A DNA stretch of 64,000 nt, taken from the NCBI RefSeq assembly GCF_003171515.1, contig NC_089391.1, positions 2,232,001 to 2,296,000 on the forward strand, read 5' to 3'. Under the pieces are notes generated by a model, which saw nothing but the letters and a program-made list of their open reading frames with translations, had not been told where the DNA came from and did no database searches. The position numbers were made by a program, and so were the translations under genes. Source of the stretch: Pyrenophora tritici-repentis (Eukaryota; Ascomycota; Dothideomycetes; Pleosporales; Pleosporaceae). Shown piece by piece: positions 1-11,646 of this stretch. The stretch's first letter is position 1. Every line of letters starts with the position of its first letter.

Positions 1-2626
1 CCAGCGAGGCGGACGATCTGGCGTGGTGGTCAGGAGAATAAGTGCGAGAGCGCAGAGAGAAACCAAAAGACCATAGAGTGTATGGCGTAGTAGAGTACGT
101 GGATTTTCAGGTTCGAGGTTTGCCCAGAAAATTAGGACGATGAAAAATGGGGCTGTGAAGATTTGGACAATGACTAGCCAACGGTTCCATTGTCTTGGAT
201 CGGAAGGAGTAGGGATACTAGGGAGCTCCTCAGGTGACTGGGCGACGTTCTCGGAGCTTGTGATGTAGACTTGTGGTCTTTGGTTGATACTGATATTAAG
301 AGAGCCGCCGCGGGAATGTGCAAGGCTCTTAGACTTGGATAGGCTGACGTCTGCGCTTGAATCTGGTGGTAGATTGAAAGATACACTGCGCGCGTGTGAA
401 TCCATGCTGTCAGGATGTGGTGTAGTTGCCGGTGTCAGGCCAAGGTCAAGAGAGAATTCAGCATGTCCCCCTTCGTTCTCATCCTTTTCAGGCTCCACCA
501 CCGGAAGTGTAATGGTAAGCAAGAATACTGGTAGACTTGCTACTAAACCCAGTACTTTGTCGAAGAAGGTCTTATCCGTCCAATTGGTAAGCGTTGGGAA
601 TAGCGTAGAGAGAAGAATGTAAGGTGGAGGGAGAAGGCTCGTTGGCCACCACCTTGGCGTCCTCGCCTGATCAAGTAATCCAAATGGATCTCTTGAAAAA
701 TAAGTAGATTCTGGAGATGCACTATGCGATGGCGGGCGGAGACTTGGAGGTCGTGAGGTCGAGTGTGCTGACCAAGGATATTCTATATATGCAGGGAATG
801 GTATTGGGGGCGAAGTAGCATCAGGAACAGCCAACTTCAAGCTAGGAGGTTGAGGGCGTGTTCCAGGCTCGAGAACAGGAGAAGAGATTGAACTCGCCGA
901 TGAAGGATCCTGGCGATGCGGTACTCGATCTTCAGCACTGGGCGGCGCCAACCTGTTAGGCGATAGGGGCCGAATGCTCGGCACACTGAGATTTGGTGCA
1001 TGAGATGATCGAGAGGGCGGCGGGGACAGGGAGATGGTGGGCGACGGGGGAGCATTCAGTAATGTCCTATGATGACCGGGAGTTGGTAACTGAAAAGTTA
1101 TATCAGGAACTTCGTATCTCTGCAGCGTGGTAGTTTGAAGCCGAATGTTGTCAATGTCGTTGGTTGATACGGCTCGAACTCTACTGGCTAGGCTTTGGCT
1201 GACGTCGAGACTTGGACGGCTTACTTGCGGCTCCATGTCTGAAAGATGGTCAGGCATGTCAAATGGAGGTCGCGTGGCCGGGCCAGCCCCACGTGACATG
1301 TGGTGCTGCTGCTGAGCAGTCGTGTAGGTAGGGTCATCCGAGTATCGTCGAAGACTGATTGGCATAGACTGAATATTACGTGACTTTTGCAGCGAAGCCA
1401 GCACTGCACGAAACTCAAGAGCGCCTACCAGACTGGGACGAATCGGCGTATGCGTATTGCGGCGTGACATGCTCGGGCGATTGAGGCGCATATTGTTTGT
1501 CAACTCGCCCATCCATCTTTCGCGTTGCTCCTCGTTATCATCGTCGTCAATCATATCATGGCCGCCTGCGTGCTCGAGCATAGAGAAATCGTCGACGGAT
1601 ATGTGGCGAGCTGAGGTCCCGCTACCTCCAGGTGTCTCATCGTCGTGATACTCTGGAATTTCCTCCTCGTCACCCCCAGGCGTGATAAAATGGCTTCTCA
1701 TTGCAGCAGCCCGCGCGCGTCGAGCCTTTCTCAGATTGAGCCACCAGTGCCATGCCACAACGAATGCGACGTAGAAGAGGTAGAATGCAACCATGCTGAC
1801 AGCCTCCCATAAGTGAAGCTTCCCGTCGACGATGAAACCCATGCTAAATGTTGCGGCGACGAGGAAGAAGCCGACGTCGCGGATAAAGCTCTTGCGTGCG
1901 ACTTGAAAAGGACGGATGAGGGCCATGGAGCCGGAAACAACAGCGGTGATGAAGCATGCGGCGCCAATGAGCTCCCCCACGGCCAGACTTGCAGCATGTG
2001 TACGGAAGGCGGCAAAGGTGGAAAAGACATCGGGACTTCCATTGCCAAAGGCGAGCAATGTGACACCAGCCAGACTCTCGCTCATGCCCAGCATGCGCGC
2101 AATCGTATTGAGATTGATGCAAAAGAAGTCACTCGCGGCGATTCCGATGGTGCTGAAGAGAAGGGCGAGCCATAGTGTCATGAGCACAAAGGCAAAGGGT
2201 CTGGCATGCGGTAGGCGGCAGTAGTAGAGACTGAGGTAGGAGATAACACCGGCCTCCTCGTCGGGACAGTTTGCGCGAACAAATGCGCACTGGTCTTTGG
2301 CATGGTGAACGAGTCGGCACTGGGCGGTCAGTCAGCATTTGTCCAGCTCTATTGAAACACCAACTTACCTCTTCGTCTAGGATAGTTATATCACGCTTCG
2401 ACAGCGTATGGGGTGCTGCCGTATCGCCAATCTGTATCTTTGTCCATGCCAGCAGGGCCATAAGAGTGATGGCGAGGATGGTGAGGGCAAATGGACGCGC
2501 TGAGTAGCGCGAGCGGCGCCATCGCTGGGTATGTTTAAGGATTGTGTCGTCGTCCATTGTCACGACATTTTTTGCAGATAAGAATGCGCCCGCGGCAGTA
2601 GAGGCAGTCTTTAAATGGGATCGCAT
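1..2626 (-). CDS. Sodium/calcium exchanger family membrane transporter (3' end outside window)
   Basis: Integral membrane cation antiporter, probably moving Ca2+ against Na+ or H+ across an internal membrane; it resembles the yeast YDL206W / NCLX group. Exon 1 is 2626-2369, a 49-bp GT-AG intron follows, and exon 2 runs from 2319 off the left edge; about 859 residues are visible. Exon 1 has a transmembrane segment. Early exon 2 has the first exchanger repeat, with the hallmark AFGNGSPDVFSTFAAF (about residues 150-165) and GELIGAACFITAVVSGS, followed by further membrane helices. A long Ser/Pro/Arg-rich cytosolic loop fills the middle, and membrane segments resume near position 600-1. The second exchanger repeat should lie beyond position 1. 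An in-frame Met at 2557 (MDDDTILKH) is an alternative start. It is divergent from BRN1. Family call is firm; ion and membrane are inferred. Confidence 0.9.
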
Positions 2627-3081
2627 TTGCTGGTGGGTCGCGGTAGTGTACCAAGGCCATGCGCCTCGTTACGACGCATCCAGTAGGATGCTGTCGACGC
2701 TGTCGTGGCGTACCGACGTCACAGGAAGGCGGAAGACGGAGCGCGAACCGTTTGATCAGACGTGGCTGTTATCGTCTGGAGCACGACGGGCGGGCGAGTG
2801 GGCGTAGTTGGGCGACGAGACGAAGCAGAAGAGGCGGCGGAGACGGCGAGCTGCCCGCTGCGGGCGTTGGTAAGGATTGGCGTCGCATGTTCAGGCCAAC
2901 TTGCTAGTGAGTGCCGTGGTCTAGTGACGGTGTGGCAGTGCAGCCTGCCAACTGCCAGCGGATAAGATAAGGATGTGGCGTGTGGCGTTCAACGCGGGTG
3001 TGTGGCGGTGCAATCCCGGGGTCCAGACAACAAACAACGCCCTGCGACTGCATCGTCAACATAGCGCATATATCCACCATT
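2627..3081. promoter_or_regulatory. Divergent intergenic region between exchanger and BRN1
   Basis: 455 bp between two divergent start codons, so it must hold both promoters. It is GC-rich, with short C/T and G/A runs and no clear TATA box. Several small open frames cross it, but none has a recognisable protein or sensible splice sites. Confidence 0.4.
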
Positions 3082-5628
3082 ATGGCGCGCACCACCAAAT
3101 ATACCACGGCCGCTTCGCCGCAAAAGACACCGATCAAGTATGACTGTTTCCCCGCCCTTGTACCCCGCCATCGTGTCGCTAACCACTGCAGAGTACCTCT
3201 CAACGACGACCGACAGGAAAAGGCAATTCGCCGCCATGCACAGCAGAATGCGCAGCGTAACTCGATGCGTGCCTCGACGGCGACGCCTGCGAGGAGGCGT
3301 ATCTCTATGGCTGCCGGACAGCATAGCCCCCAGACGCCTTCGCAGGACCCTGATGGCATGCCCGATATCACCGGCACTGCCGTTACGCCCGGGAAGCGCG
3401 TCATGCCGCTGCTGGCTAACTTCGAGGAATGGATGAAGATGGCGACGGATAATGTTTGCGCTCCCAATTCTGTCTCCAGTGTCTGCCATGGCTAATGGGC
3501 GTAGAAAATCAATGCAAACAACTCATGGAACTTTGCCCTTATTGACTACTTCCACGAGATGTCGCTCCTCAAGGAAGGTGATACAGTCAACTTTCAGAAG
3601 GCGAGTTGTACCCTGGATGGCTGCGTCAAGATCTACACCAGCCGAGTCGACAGTGTCGCCACCGACACGGGCAAGTTGCTCAGTGGACTCGCCGAGAACG
3701 TAGGCAAGAAGCGCCGGGGCGACGCAGACGACGGAGATGATGGAGAGGACGGGGACGGCGAGGATGGAGAAGAGGGAGAAGATGGTCAGAAGAAGCGGAA
3801 GAAGAGGGCTACTCGGTCTGCCGAAGCCACACTTGCCTCTTCTTTTGCTCAGTTGCAGAACAAGAAGATGGAGCTTGAATTCTCGGTTGATCCTCTTTTC
3901 AAGAAAGCGTCCGCTGATTTCGACGAGGGTGGCGCCAAGGGTCTGCTACTTAACCATCTGGCCATTGACGCCAAGGGCAGGATTGTTTTTGACAGCAGCG
4001 ACGATGCGAATGATGCAACTGCCCAAGATACCCGCGCCACTCCAGCCCCTGAAGAGACAAACCAACAAGATCAAGAATTGGCTGAGATACATGCTTTTGA
4101 CGACGTCGATATCCATTTGTCCGACCTTGCTGCGAAATACTTCCCCGATCTGTCTCGCCTTGACAACCAGGACGTATGCCCGTCAATGAAGACATTCGAT
4201 CTTGGCGATGTGAACGGCTCCATGGATCTTCCATTCCTCAAGGCCCCCGAAGAAACCAACAACGATGAAGGTGATAAGGATGAGGAAGACGAGGCCGGAA
4301 ACCGGTCAGGCCTCTTCCTCGATGACGACAATCCCATGGGCTTTGATGATGATGACGATGCAAACATGGGTGGATTTGATCTCCCTCCAGAGACCGGGTT
4401 TGGTGAAGGTGGTGAAATCTGGGCTCGAGAGGCTATCAGAGATCCACAGGCTCGCGTTCACACAATGGGTCTTGAGGGTGAAGATGACGTTGTGGAAAGT
4501 GCGGAGAATGGTATTGGCGCTGACGCTCAGTATGGTGTCTCAATGGTACATGGCCGGGACCATGAACAAGAGAACATTCTGAGCTACTTCGACAACGCTC
4601 TTAAGAAGAGCTGGGCTGGACCTGAGCATTGGCGCATATCCCGCGTCAAACACGTCGAAAAAGCACCAGCAGCCAAGAGGAAGGAGAGAGAGCCTTTCGA
4701 GATTGATTTTGCAGCGCCCATGTCGCAGTCCCTGGCGGATATGCTCTACACGCCTGCCACTTCAAACTCGACTATATCCCTACCAAAAGCACAATGGAAA
4801 TCCAAATCACGCAATCTACTACCAGACGACAAGCACTTCAACTCACGACAGCTACTACGACTCTTCCTCAAGCCCAAAGCACGCATGGGCTCTCGACGAG
4901 AAGGCCGACGCGCCCAAGCACCACCCAAAGAACCCACCCACGGCCACGTCGATGAAGCATACTGGGCCCAACAAGGCCAAGACGACGACCAAGGCGACGC
5001 TCCCCAAGGCCACTACGACGCCGACTTCTTCCAAGACGACGGCCTCGCGATGCCTGGTGGCCCCATCGACGATGACGACGACTTTGCAGATGCCCGCGAC
5101 CACTTCTCCCCTGCACCCGAAACAGCAGAGGCAATGCAACCCCTAGACGGCGTGCCCACAAGTTCCCAGCCTGACGCTTTCGGCGCACAACTAGTAACGC
5201 AAAGCCGGCGTTTCCGCCCCGAATACGTACAATACGCGCGAGTCGCAAAACGCGTAGACGTCAAACGACTCAAAGACGAACTCTGGCGTGGTATCGGTTT
5301 TGAAGGCGTAAGCCCTCCCATCCATCCTTTAGTATTCTTGCAAAAGCTAACAAAACCCCAGATCTCAGCACCACCCCAATCTAACACCGTAACCGACGAC
5401 CCAGCAATCAAAGCGGTAGATGGCTCCCTCACTTTCACTCACGTCGTCAATTCCCTCCAGGAAGTGTACCCCAAGAAAGCCCTCGCAGATATCTCGACGA
5501 GTTATTGCTTCATTTGTTTGCTGCATCTCGCGAATGAACAGGGGCTTGTTATTGAGAATGAGGAGGGGTATGAGAATTTGAGGATTAGGAAGGATTTTAC
5601 GGCCGATTTGGGTGTTGGAGGGGATTGA
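3082..5628 (+). CDS. BRN1: Condensin complex subunit 2 (CAP-H / Barren kleisin)
   Basis: Kleisin subunit that bridges the SMC2/SMC4 heads of condensin and recruits the HEAT-repeat subunits during mitotic chromosome compaction; nuclear. Exons 3082-3137, 3192-3453, 3505-5307 and 5362-5628 give 795 residues. Diagnostic blocks are VPLNDD after the first splice, NFEEWMKMATDN at the second, NSWNFALIDYFHEMSLLKEG and NFQKASCTLDGCVKIYTSRV after it, an acidic central region, and a C-terminal winged-helix block ending DISTSYCFICLLHLANEQG. All three introns (54, 51, 54 bp) are multiples of three, and the first and third contain no in-frame stop. Retention therefore would not break the frame, but the branch sites (GCTAAC) and restored homology support splicing. 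The start ATG in CATTATGG fits the family N-terminus. Confidence 0.93.
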
Positions 5629-6235
5629 TATGGGTGATGGTGGGTGATGTGGTTTTATGTAGTGATGTTGAATAACAGACGAGATTGCTTTGTTAAAGGA
5701 TATAACATGTCTTCCTATCCCCACTTGAGTGTTACCATCACTGTAGTCTGTACTTCTTCCCCATCCCGCAAATGTTGATAAAACAATTCCCACGCATTAC
5801 TCATTACAACTACTTTCCTGGCTTGACCGTTTACAAGAACCAAAGCCAAGACGTACATACACAAACAGAGACAGACACGAGAGACCTATCCCACACACAT
5901 CCAAAAGGACTAACAAACAACAACAACAACAACAATAGACGTCAGACAACCCCCACCGTCCCACTTTCAAGTCTAAACCCAAGATCCAGATCGCGTGTTT
6001 ACATACCATACCCTTCACCCGTTTCCCTGCCGTTTTCTCTGCCGTTTTCAACAACAACAACCATGCACCCATCCTTACTATCCTATCCTTCTCACAACAC
6101 ACAATCAGCCCAACGAAGCCCACCTAACCCCACAAGCCCCAACAACCCACTCGGTAAAGAACACCCTAAAAGCACAACAAACTCAGCATTTCAAATCTCG
6201 CACAGTGCAACATGCAAAGAAACAACAGCAAAATC
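5629..6235. other. Convergent 3' intergenic region
   Basis: 607 bp between two genes transcribed towards each other; it should hold both 3' UTRs and terminators. It contains a short CAA microsatellite at about 5917-5936. Open frames crossing it are low-complexity Pro/Asn/Thr shadows with no family resemblance. Confidence 0.5.
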
Positions 6236-9200
6236 TTACGACCCACGTTTCCCCCCGTCACCTCCCGGATCAGCATACCCGCCCAACCCCGCATCTCTTG
6301 TGCCCAATCCACTCGGCGTCTTAACCAGCCTACCACCCGCAGAAACGCGTTTCTGCAATCTGGCATCACGCTCTCTCGCGCGGTCAGCGGGTGATGTACC
6401 ATCGCCTGCGAGAATCGGTGGTAGGGCTGTGATTTTCTCTGTACTGGTGTTAAACCCGCCTCCGCCACCGCCGCCGCCAGCACTATTCGTACCCAGCATA
6501 GGCGGCGCACTCCGTTTGCCCGCGCGCTGATCAGCTTTGAAATCCAGGTACGAGCGTGCGGAGTGAGAAAGCGGGATCGGCGCCGGAAGTAGGGGTAAAT
6601 CAGCGCCGTTTTGGAGGAGGAGTTCTGCGAGAGGGAAGGGGTGGCGGGGGGATTGCGGGGTTGATGTGCTTGTGGAGGATGTTGATGTGCTGGGTGTATG
6701 CATGGTGGAGTTTATATTGGAGGAGGTGGATGTGGGAGGGAAACCAGGCGAGGTAGCGGGTGAAGCAGAGGCCGATGGGGCTGCTGGATCGGCGGCTGCA
6801 AGGGCGAGGAAGACGACATGTGTGCCGCGGGATTTATCACGCGCGTTGGGGTTGGCGCGGAGGGCGAGTGCGTAGAGGACGTTCTGAATGTCGTTTTTCT
6901 TTACCGACGCGAGAAGTGTGTCTTCTGGGGTGGAGTAGTGTGACATATTGGGCGAGATGGGCGCGACGAATGCGCGATCCGCGTACTTGGATGTGATGAA
7001 ATGGAGGCGTTGTTCGCGGGTTGACATGGGCCCTGGTTTATTGGCGCCGTCTAGCTTGGCTTCCCAGATGGAGTTGCTGATGCGGTTACCGATTTTGAGT
7101 AGGATTTCGATGATATCGGGGGTGAAGGATGTGACGTCGAGGGTGAGGGAGCGCACTTTTGTTATGTGCGTGCCGAGGGAACGGTGGATGCCGCTGCATT
7201 CGATGCAGATTATTATTCCTAGGTTGATTGATACCCAGTCTACTTTGATTTCTGTTCCGCAATCTGCACAGATTTTGTTGCTGGGGTCTGCATCGCGGAC
7301 TTGGCGGAGAAGTCGGCCTTCATCACCGAGATTCTCCTCTCGACGGTATCCGCCTGGTCGGTCGCCGACTGTGGCATGTCGGGCTGGTGCTTTGGAGTTG
7401 TACGTGTTGCGATGGCTTGACATGGATGGGCTCTTGCCTGTGAGTACTGAGGCAATGTCGCGGTGCGTTTGTCCGGGCAATGAATCGGTCGATGGCCTGT
7501 CAGACTTTCCTGCAGATTCAACAGCTGTCTGCAGTGCATTGTTGACAGCACTGATCCAGGACTTCATATCCTCTTCATTAGTAGCCTGATACACCCGCGT
7601 GTATTGCGGGGTGATGACTTCGAAGCAGAACCGGCGGTCTGCATTTCGTGCTTCGCGCACCGACGCCATGCGCAGGTCAATAGGCTCCATGTGAAGCTCC
7701 AGACTCTGCTTCCAATTGGTATACTCTGAAAGCTTACCCTGGTCAAGCACAATCCAAAATCTAGAACTATCAGTATAGCGATTGATTTCGAGAATACCAA
7801 CTCACTTATGCCAGGCTTGCTTGTTCAGGCCCTTTGGATCCACGTGACTTCCAGGCCGACTGAGTGCCCACAAAAGGCCCTCTTTACGATGCGCCCCTGA
7901 CCCTGCTTCGGCCATGGCAGACGGATCCTTTTCCTCAAGATCCCTGATTCCCTTGAACTTGTCCGGCTGCGGTGTTATCGACGGCAGGGTAGCTTTTGAG
8001 ATTTCAGGGCTCTGCGGTAAAGCTATAGATGAAGGGATACTCATGGATGACGGCGTCTGTGGAGGCATGACCGTACTCTGGAACATAGGAACGATGCTAC
8101 CCTTCCGTCCTAGAGGCGGATCTGGATCTGATCTTGACATCGCTCGTGGCACACTGCTGGTGGATGTGGATGGAGAGGCCAGGGAAGGCATCGGCGTTTC
8201 GTCAAACGTCTTTTTTATCGTCTCCAAGGCTCGTCTCTTTTCTTCTCTCTCCGTCCTTTGGATCTGGAATTCCTTGTCTGCCTCTTTGACCTCCCAAGAC
8301 AACGCTTCGAGATGCGGGAGCATAGTCTCGATTTTCTTGGCCGTCTCCAGATAGCGCTTGGCCTGAGCATCCGCGTATCGTGTCAAGTGGGAAAGCACTT
8401 CCTGGTCTTTCCGCCCGCCATGCAAATCTTGCATAAATGAAGAGTAGTCGAAGCGCTTCAGTTCAAAATTGCGCCTCTTTGCCTGGTACTTTGAATCGGT
8501 CTCTGCGCGCTTCTTTTCCTTGAGTGAGTCCTGGCGCTGGCCAAGATAGCGACCCAAGTACTGGTAGTAGTCCTTGCTCTCCTCCTCAAAGTCCTTGCGC
8601 TTGGTCTCGGCCTGTTTGATATCAATGTTGTAGAGCTTATATATAGGGTCGATGATGAGCTTCTGGATATTAGTCGTGTTAGACTTTTCGTAGCCCAAAA
8701 TCTCCTTGGCGATCTTGTCAAAGTAATGGTCGATGGCAGGCTGCACGGCGTTTGCGTTGGACGACGAAGCTTCTCTCAGCGCATCCATGAGGTCTGACAT
8801 GGCGTTGTTGCACGCTACCTGTGCCTCCATGGCCGACTCTGCGCGCTTGAGAACCTTTTTCCATCTTGTGCGCATGTTGCCTGTCTTCTGTTCTAGCGAC
8901 TTCATGGTGGCACGGAATAGCGGGCCATCGTCCGTCTGGCTAAGGTCCTCGGTCGGACGCGAAACATCGAGCTTCACAGGTGCACCCGTACTTGTTGTTG
9001 ACGTCGTGTGGATTGGTACCAGGGGCAGGGTGTGCTCTGGGATAGACTCGCAAACTGGTGATCTCGGGGGTCCGCTGTCCCACTCTCGTTCTTCGCCTGC
9101 TGAGTCGCTAACCCGTGACTCTATCGACTGTGCTGAGGGGACGCGCAGGCGGGGAGGGATGCCGAGTTCTAATCGCGGTGATGGAGATTTCGGGCTCTGT

Positions 9201-10088
9201 AGTTGGCGTGTGTCTGGAATCGTCAGTGGGCCTGTAGACGGCATGGAGATTGATACGCACTCTGAACCCAAAAGGTGAAGCTCGCCAGCGTCTCTAGCCT
9301 ATGCGCGCGCTGGTCGTACTCTACAAACTACATGCTGTCAGCAAGCGCATGCGCAAAAAGAATGTGGTATACACACGCTACAACTCGTGCGCCACCCCCC
9401 GCCGCGCGACTCTGGTGTCTTTGGCGGCGTCCATTTCCACGACCACTGGAACTGCACTGAAGAGTGGCCGCCGGTGGAATAGTCGCCGACAAGCTCAACC
9501 TGGGGATTTTTGTGGAGGTTGGGATTTGCGTGGAATTCGCGCGTGACCAGATTCTCAAGATCCCTGGAGCTCGAAGCAAAGAGAAAGGTCAAGCCGTTGA
9601 TGTTTGTGTCTACCAGGCCCGACGGCGCAATGGCCGAGTTGCTGTTGACGTTGTATATACTGGGGACGGCTAGATGCTGGCGGAGTATGAATGTGAAGTT
9701 GAAGCTGAGCTCCTCGTCGTTGGGCAGGCGTATGAGGAAGGAGGGTGTCCCATCGCTAGACGCCGCAGGCTCAGGGTCCTGTGAGAGGGGTTAGACAGAG
9801 GAGGGGGCGTGAGGGATGGGTATGGAGCCGCACCTGGATGTACTCGATAACACTCTCGTCGCCAAAGTCCCTCTTCGCGCCATATCGCGTCGCAGGAAAG
9901 GCGTTTGGGGTAATATTCAGCAGCGTACGGTTGCGCGCATTTGTGATGTTGACCGAAGCCACCGAGACTGTGGCTGGTTAGTAGGAGGACAGTACAAGAC
10001 ATGGTCGCGGTCGCGGTCGCCTACATCTCGTCTGGTCGCGCAGGTAGAGTGCGCCTGCATCGCCCGCCTTGCTGTTGACAGCGCCCAT
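6236..10088 (-). CDS. BAR-PH-ArfGAP protein (fungal Csx2/centaurin type)
   Basis: Predicted GTPase-activating protein for Arf, acting on curved endomembranes. Six exons: 10088-10025, 9967-9834, 9778-9377, 9327-9261, 9213-7806, 7760-6236; 1,199 residues. Every junction keeps the frame, including split codons at 10025/9967, 9261/9213 and 7806/7760. Order of domains: a fungal N-terminal lipid-binding-like part (first 220 residues, beginning MGAVNSKAGD), a BAR coiled-coil (about residues 290-500, rich in Lys/Glu), a PH domain around 645-750 split by the last intron, then an ArfGAP zinc finger with C-x2-C (KICADCG) and C-x2-C (IICIECSGIHRSLGTH). The Arg finger after the second CxxC pair is present. 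The C-terminus has weak ankyrin-like text followed by a Gly/Ser-rich tail. Family is secure; the exact Arf target is unknown. Confidence 0.9.
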
Positions 10089-10566
10089 GCCCGCGAGTAG
10101 CTGGTGGTGATACTGGGCGGGAGCATGCCTCTCTCCCCCTCTCTCTCTACTGTCTTCTCAGCCTCTACCTCTCTATCTCTTTTCCCGTGCTTCTCTTGCT
10201 CCTCTCTCCTTCTCTAGCCTTTATCAGAGGGCGGGCGGATTGATATGGGGGGCTAGCGCTATGAACAGACGTCTGCGTGGGCGGTGTCGATGACACGAGG
10301 GCGGCGGGAATGGATGCTTTGGCCTAGGGCTACGCACGCTACTGACAGCGGGAACGGCGCCGGGGACCCTCACGCAGGAACGCCAGGCCGGTGAAACACG
10401 AGACGCCCAAAGGCCTGCACTTGAATCTGCCCAATCAGAACCCCCGTCTTTCCGCCGCGAGACGTGCGCAGGTGTTTCCGATACTCGATGCGCCCGTGAC
10501 CGAGGCGCAAAAATATAAAAATACAAAAAACCAAATATATTTACACGACGAGCACGTGCGCCCACG
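10089..10566. promoter_or_regulatory. Divergent promoter region with long pyrimidine tract
   Basis: 478 bp between the divergent ArfGAP and ATP11 starts. Positions about 10127-10218 are almost pure C/T on the + strand (CTCTCTCC-type repeats), a common fungal promoter feature. An A/T-rich stretch with AAATATAAAA lies about 50 bp before the ATP11 start. Confidence 0.45.
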
Positions 10567-11595
10567 ATGCCGCTACAGCTGCCCACACTGCGCCATGCCC
10601 TGCGCCAGCCCCTCGTCAACCCACGCGCAACTCAACGCCGCTGGGCTCAGGTTCAAGATGTTCGCCGCTTCCTCGTCACCCACGACTCTCAAGAGCGCAT
10701 CCTCGCCAAGTATCGGGAAAAGCTCGAGTCGAAAGCCAAGGAAAAGGGTCTGAGGGATCTTAATGAGCTGAGGGAGCAGTACAAGGACAAGATTGAGGAG
10801 TTGAGGAAGCAAGCCATTGTGCCGGGCGCAACAGGGCCATTGACACCACCACTCTCACCACAGCAAACCAGCGCCTCGCCACAGCAAACCAACTCCCCAT
10901 CCGACTCCAAGACAACCAATTCGTCCGCACCAAAGAGTCCATGGCCATCACCGCCTCCCCCACCTGGCTCAGGCTCTCCCAGTGCCCCGCCACCCGGTGT
11001 CAAGACACTAAACTCCTTCCTCGATCTCGACAAAGTCCGGACGCTTCCAGAGAAGGAAGTCCAAGCCCTCTGGCGACTCCGACATGCCGGAAACCCGCAA
11101 AGCATTCACTTCGCCGTCCCAGCAAACACCTTCTCCCAGCTCCTCCGCAGCGCAAAGCAACACCCATCATTCGTTCTTCCCGTACCCCGCCAGATCCCCG
11201 TCGATAGCCCCTCAGCAGATGGACAAGCGCAGACACAGCAAGCCGCTGAGTTACACTACTTGCAATTCTCACACCCGCATGTGGATACGACAACGCTCAT
11301 GTTCACCACATTGGCAGAGTTCAAGCTGAGGGGCGAATTCGCTAGCCCACATACCACCATCACATTCCACCAGGAGTTGACTGAGAGCCATAACATCGTC
11401 CTGGGACAAGGTCTAGTCATCGAGAACAGGGGTGTCAGCTTAGATGAAGCAAGATGGCTCGTCATGTGCATGCAAAAGTTCTACGTACAGACAGCTGAAG
11501 GCAAGGGCAGGAGCGAGTTGCTCGACATGTTCACTCGAGGAGACAGCGGATTCCAAGTAGACCGACTCATAGACGAAGCAGAGAAGATATTGTAA
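10567..11595 (+). CDS. ATP11: F1-ATP synthase assembly factor 1, mitochondrial
   Basis: Mitochondrial matrix chaperone that holds the F1 beta subunit until it joins alpha. Single exon, 342 residues. The N-terminus is Arg-rich with few acidic residues, as in matrix-targeting presequences. A charged helix (about 40-80, EKLESKAKEKGLRDLNELRE) is followed by a Pro/Ser linker, then the conserved ATP11 domain from LNSFLDLDKV (about 148) with EVQALWRLRH, a TTLAEFKLRGE strand, and the ending LVIENRGVSLDEARWLVMCM. Length is close to fungal ATP11 (about 320-350). It converges on PEX10 with only 51 bp between stop codons. Confidence 0.92.
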   Translation: MPLQLPTLRHALRQPLVNPRATQRRWAQVQDVRRFLVTHDSQERILAKYREKLESKAKEKGLRDLNELREQYKDKIEELRKQAIVPGATGPLTPPLSPQQTSASPQQTNSPSDSKTTNSSAPKSPWPSPPPPPGSGSPSAPPPGVKTLNSFLDLDKVRTLPEKEVQALWRLRHAGNPQSIHFAVPANTFSQLLRSAKQHPSFVLPVPRQIPVDSPSADGQAQTQQAAELHYLQFSHPHVDTTTLMFTTLAEFKLRGEFASPHTTITFHQELTESHNIVLGQGLVIENRGVSLDEARWLVMCMQKFYVQTAEGKGRSELLDMFTRGDSGFQVDRLIDEAEKIL

Positions 11596-11646
11596 GATTA
11601 TAATCTAATAGAAGTCATCAATCTACATGATATATCCCTCATCTAC

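Noticed and set aside
5772..6530. 252-residue open frame on the + strand
   Set aside because: Overlaps the ArfGAP 3' end in antisense and is Pro/Asn/Thr-rich with microsatellite content; no family.
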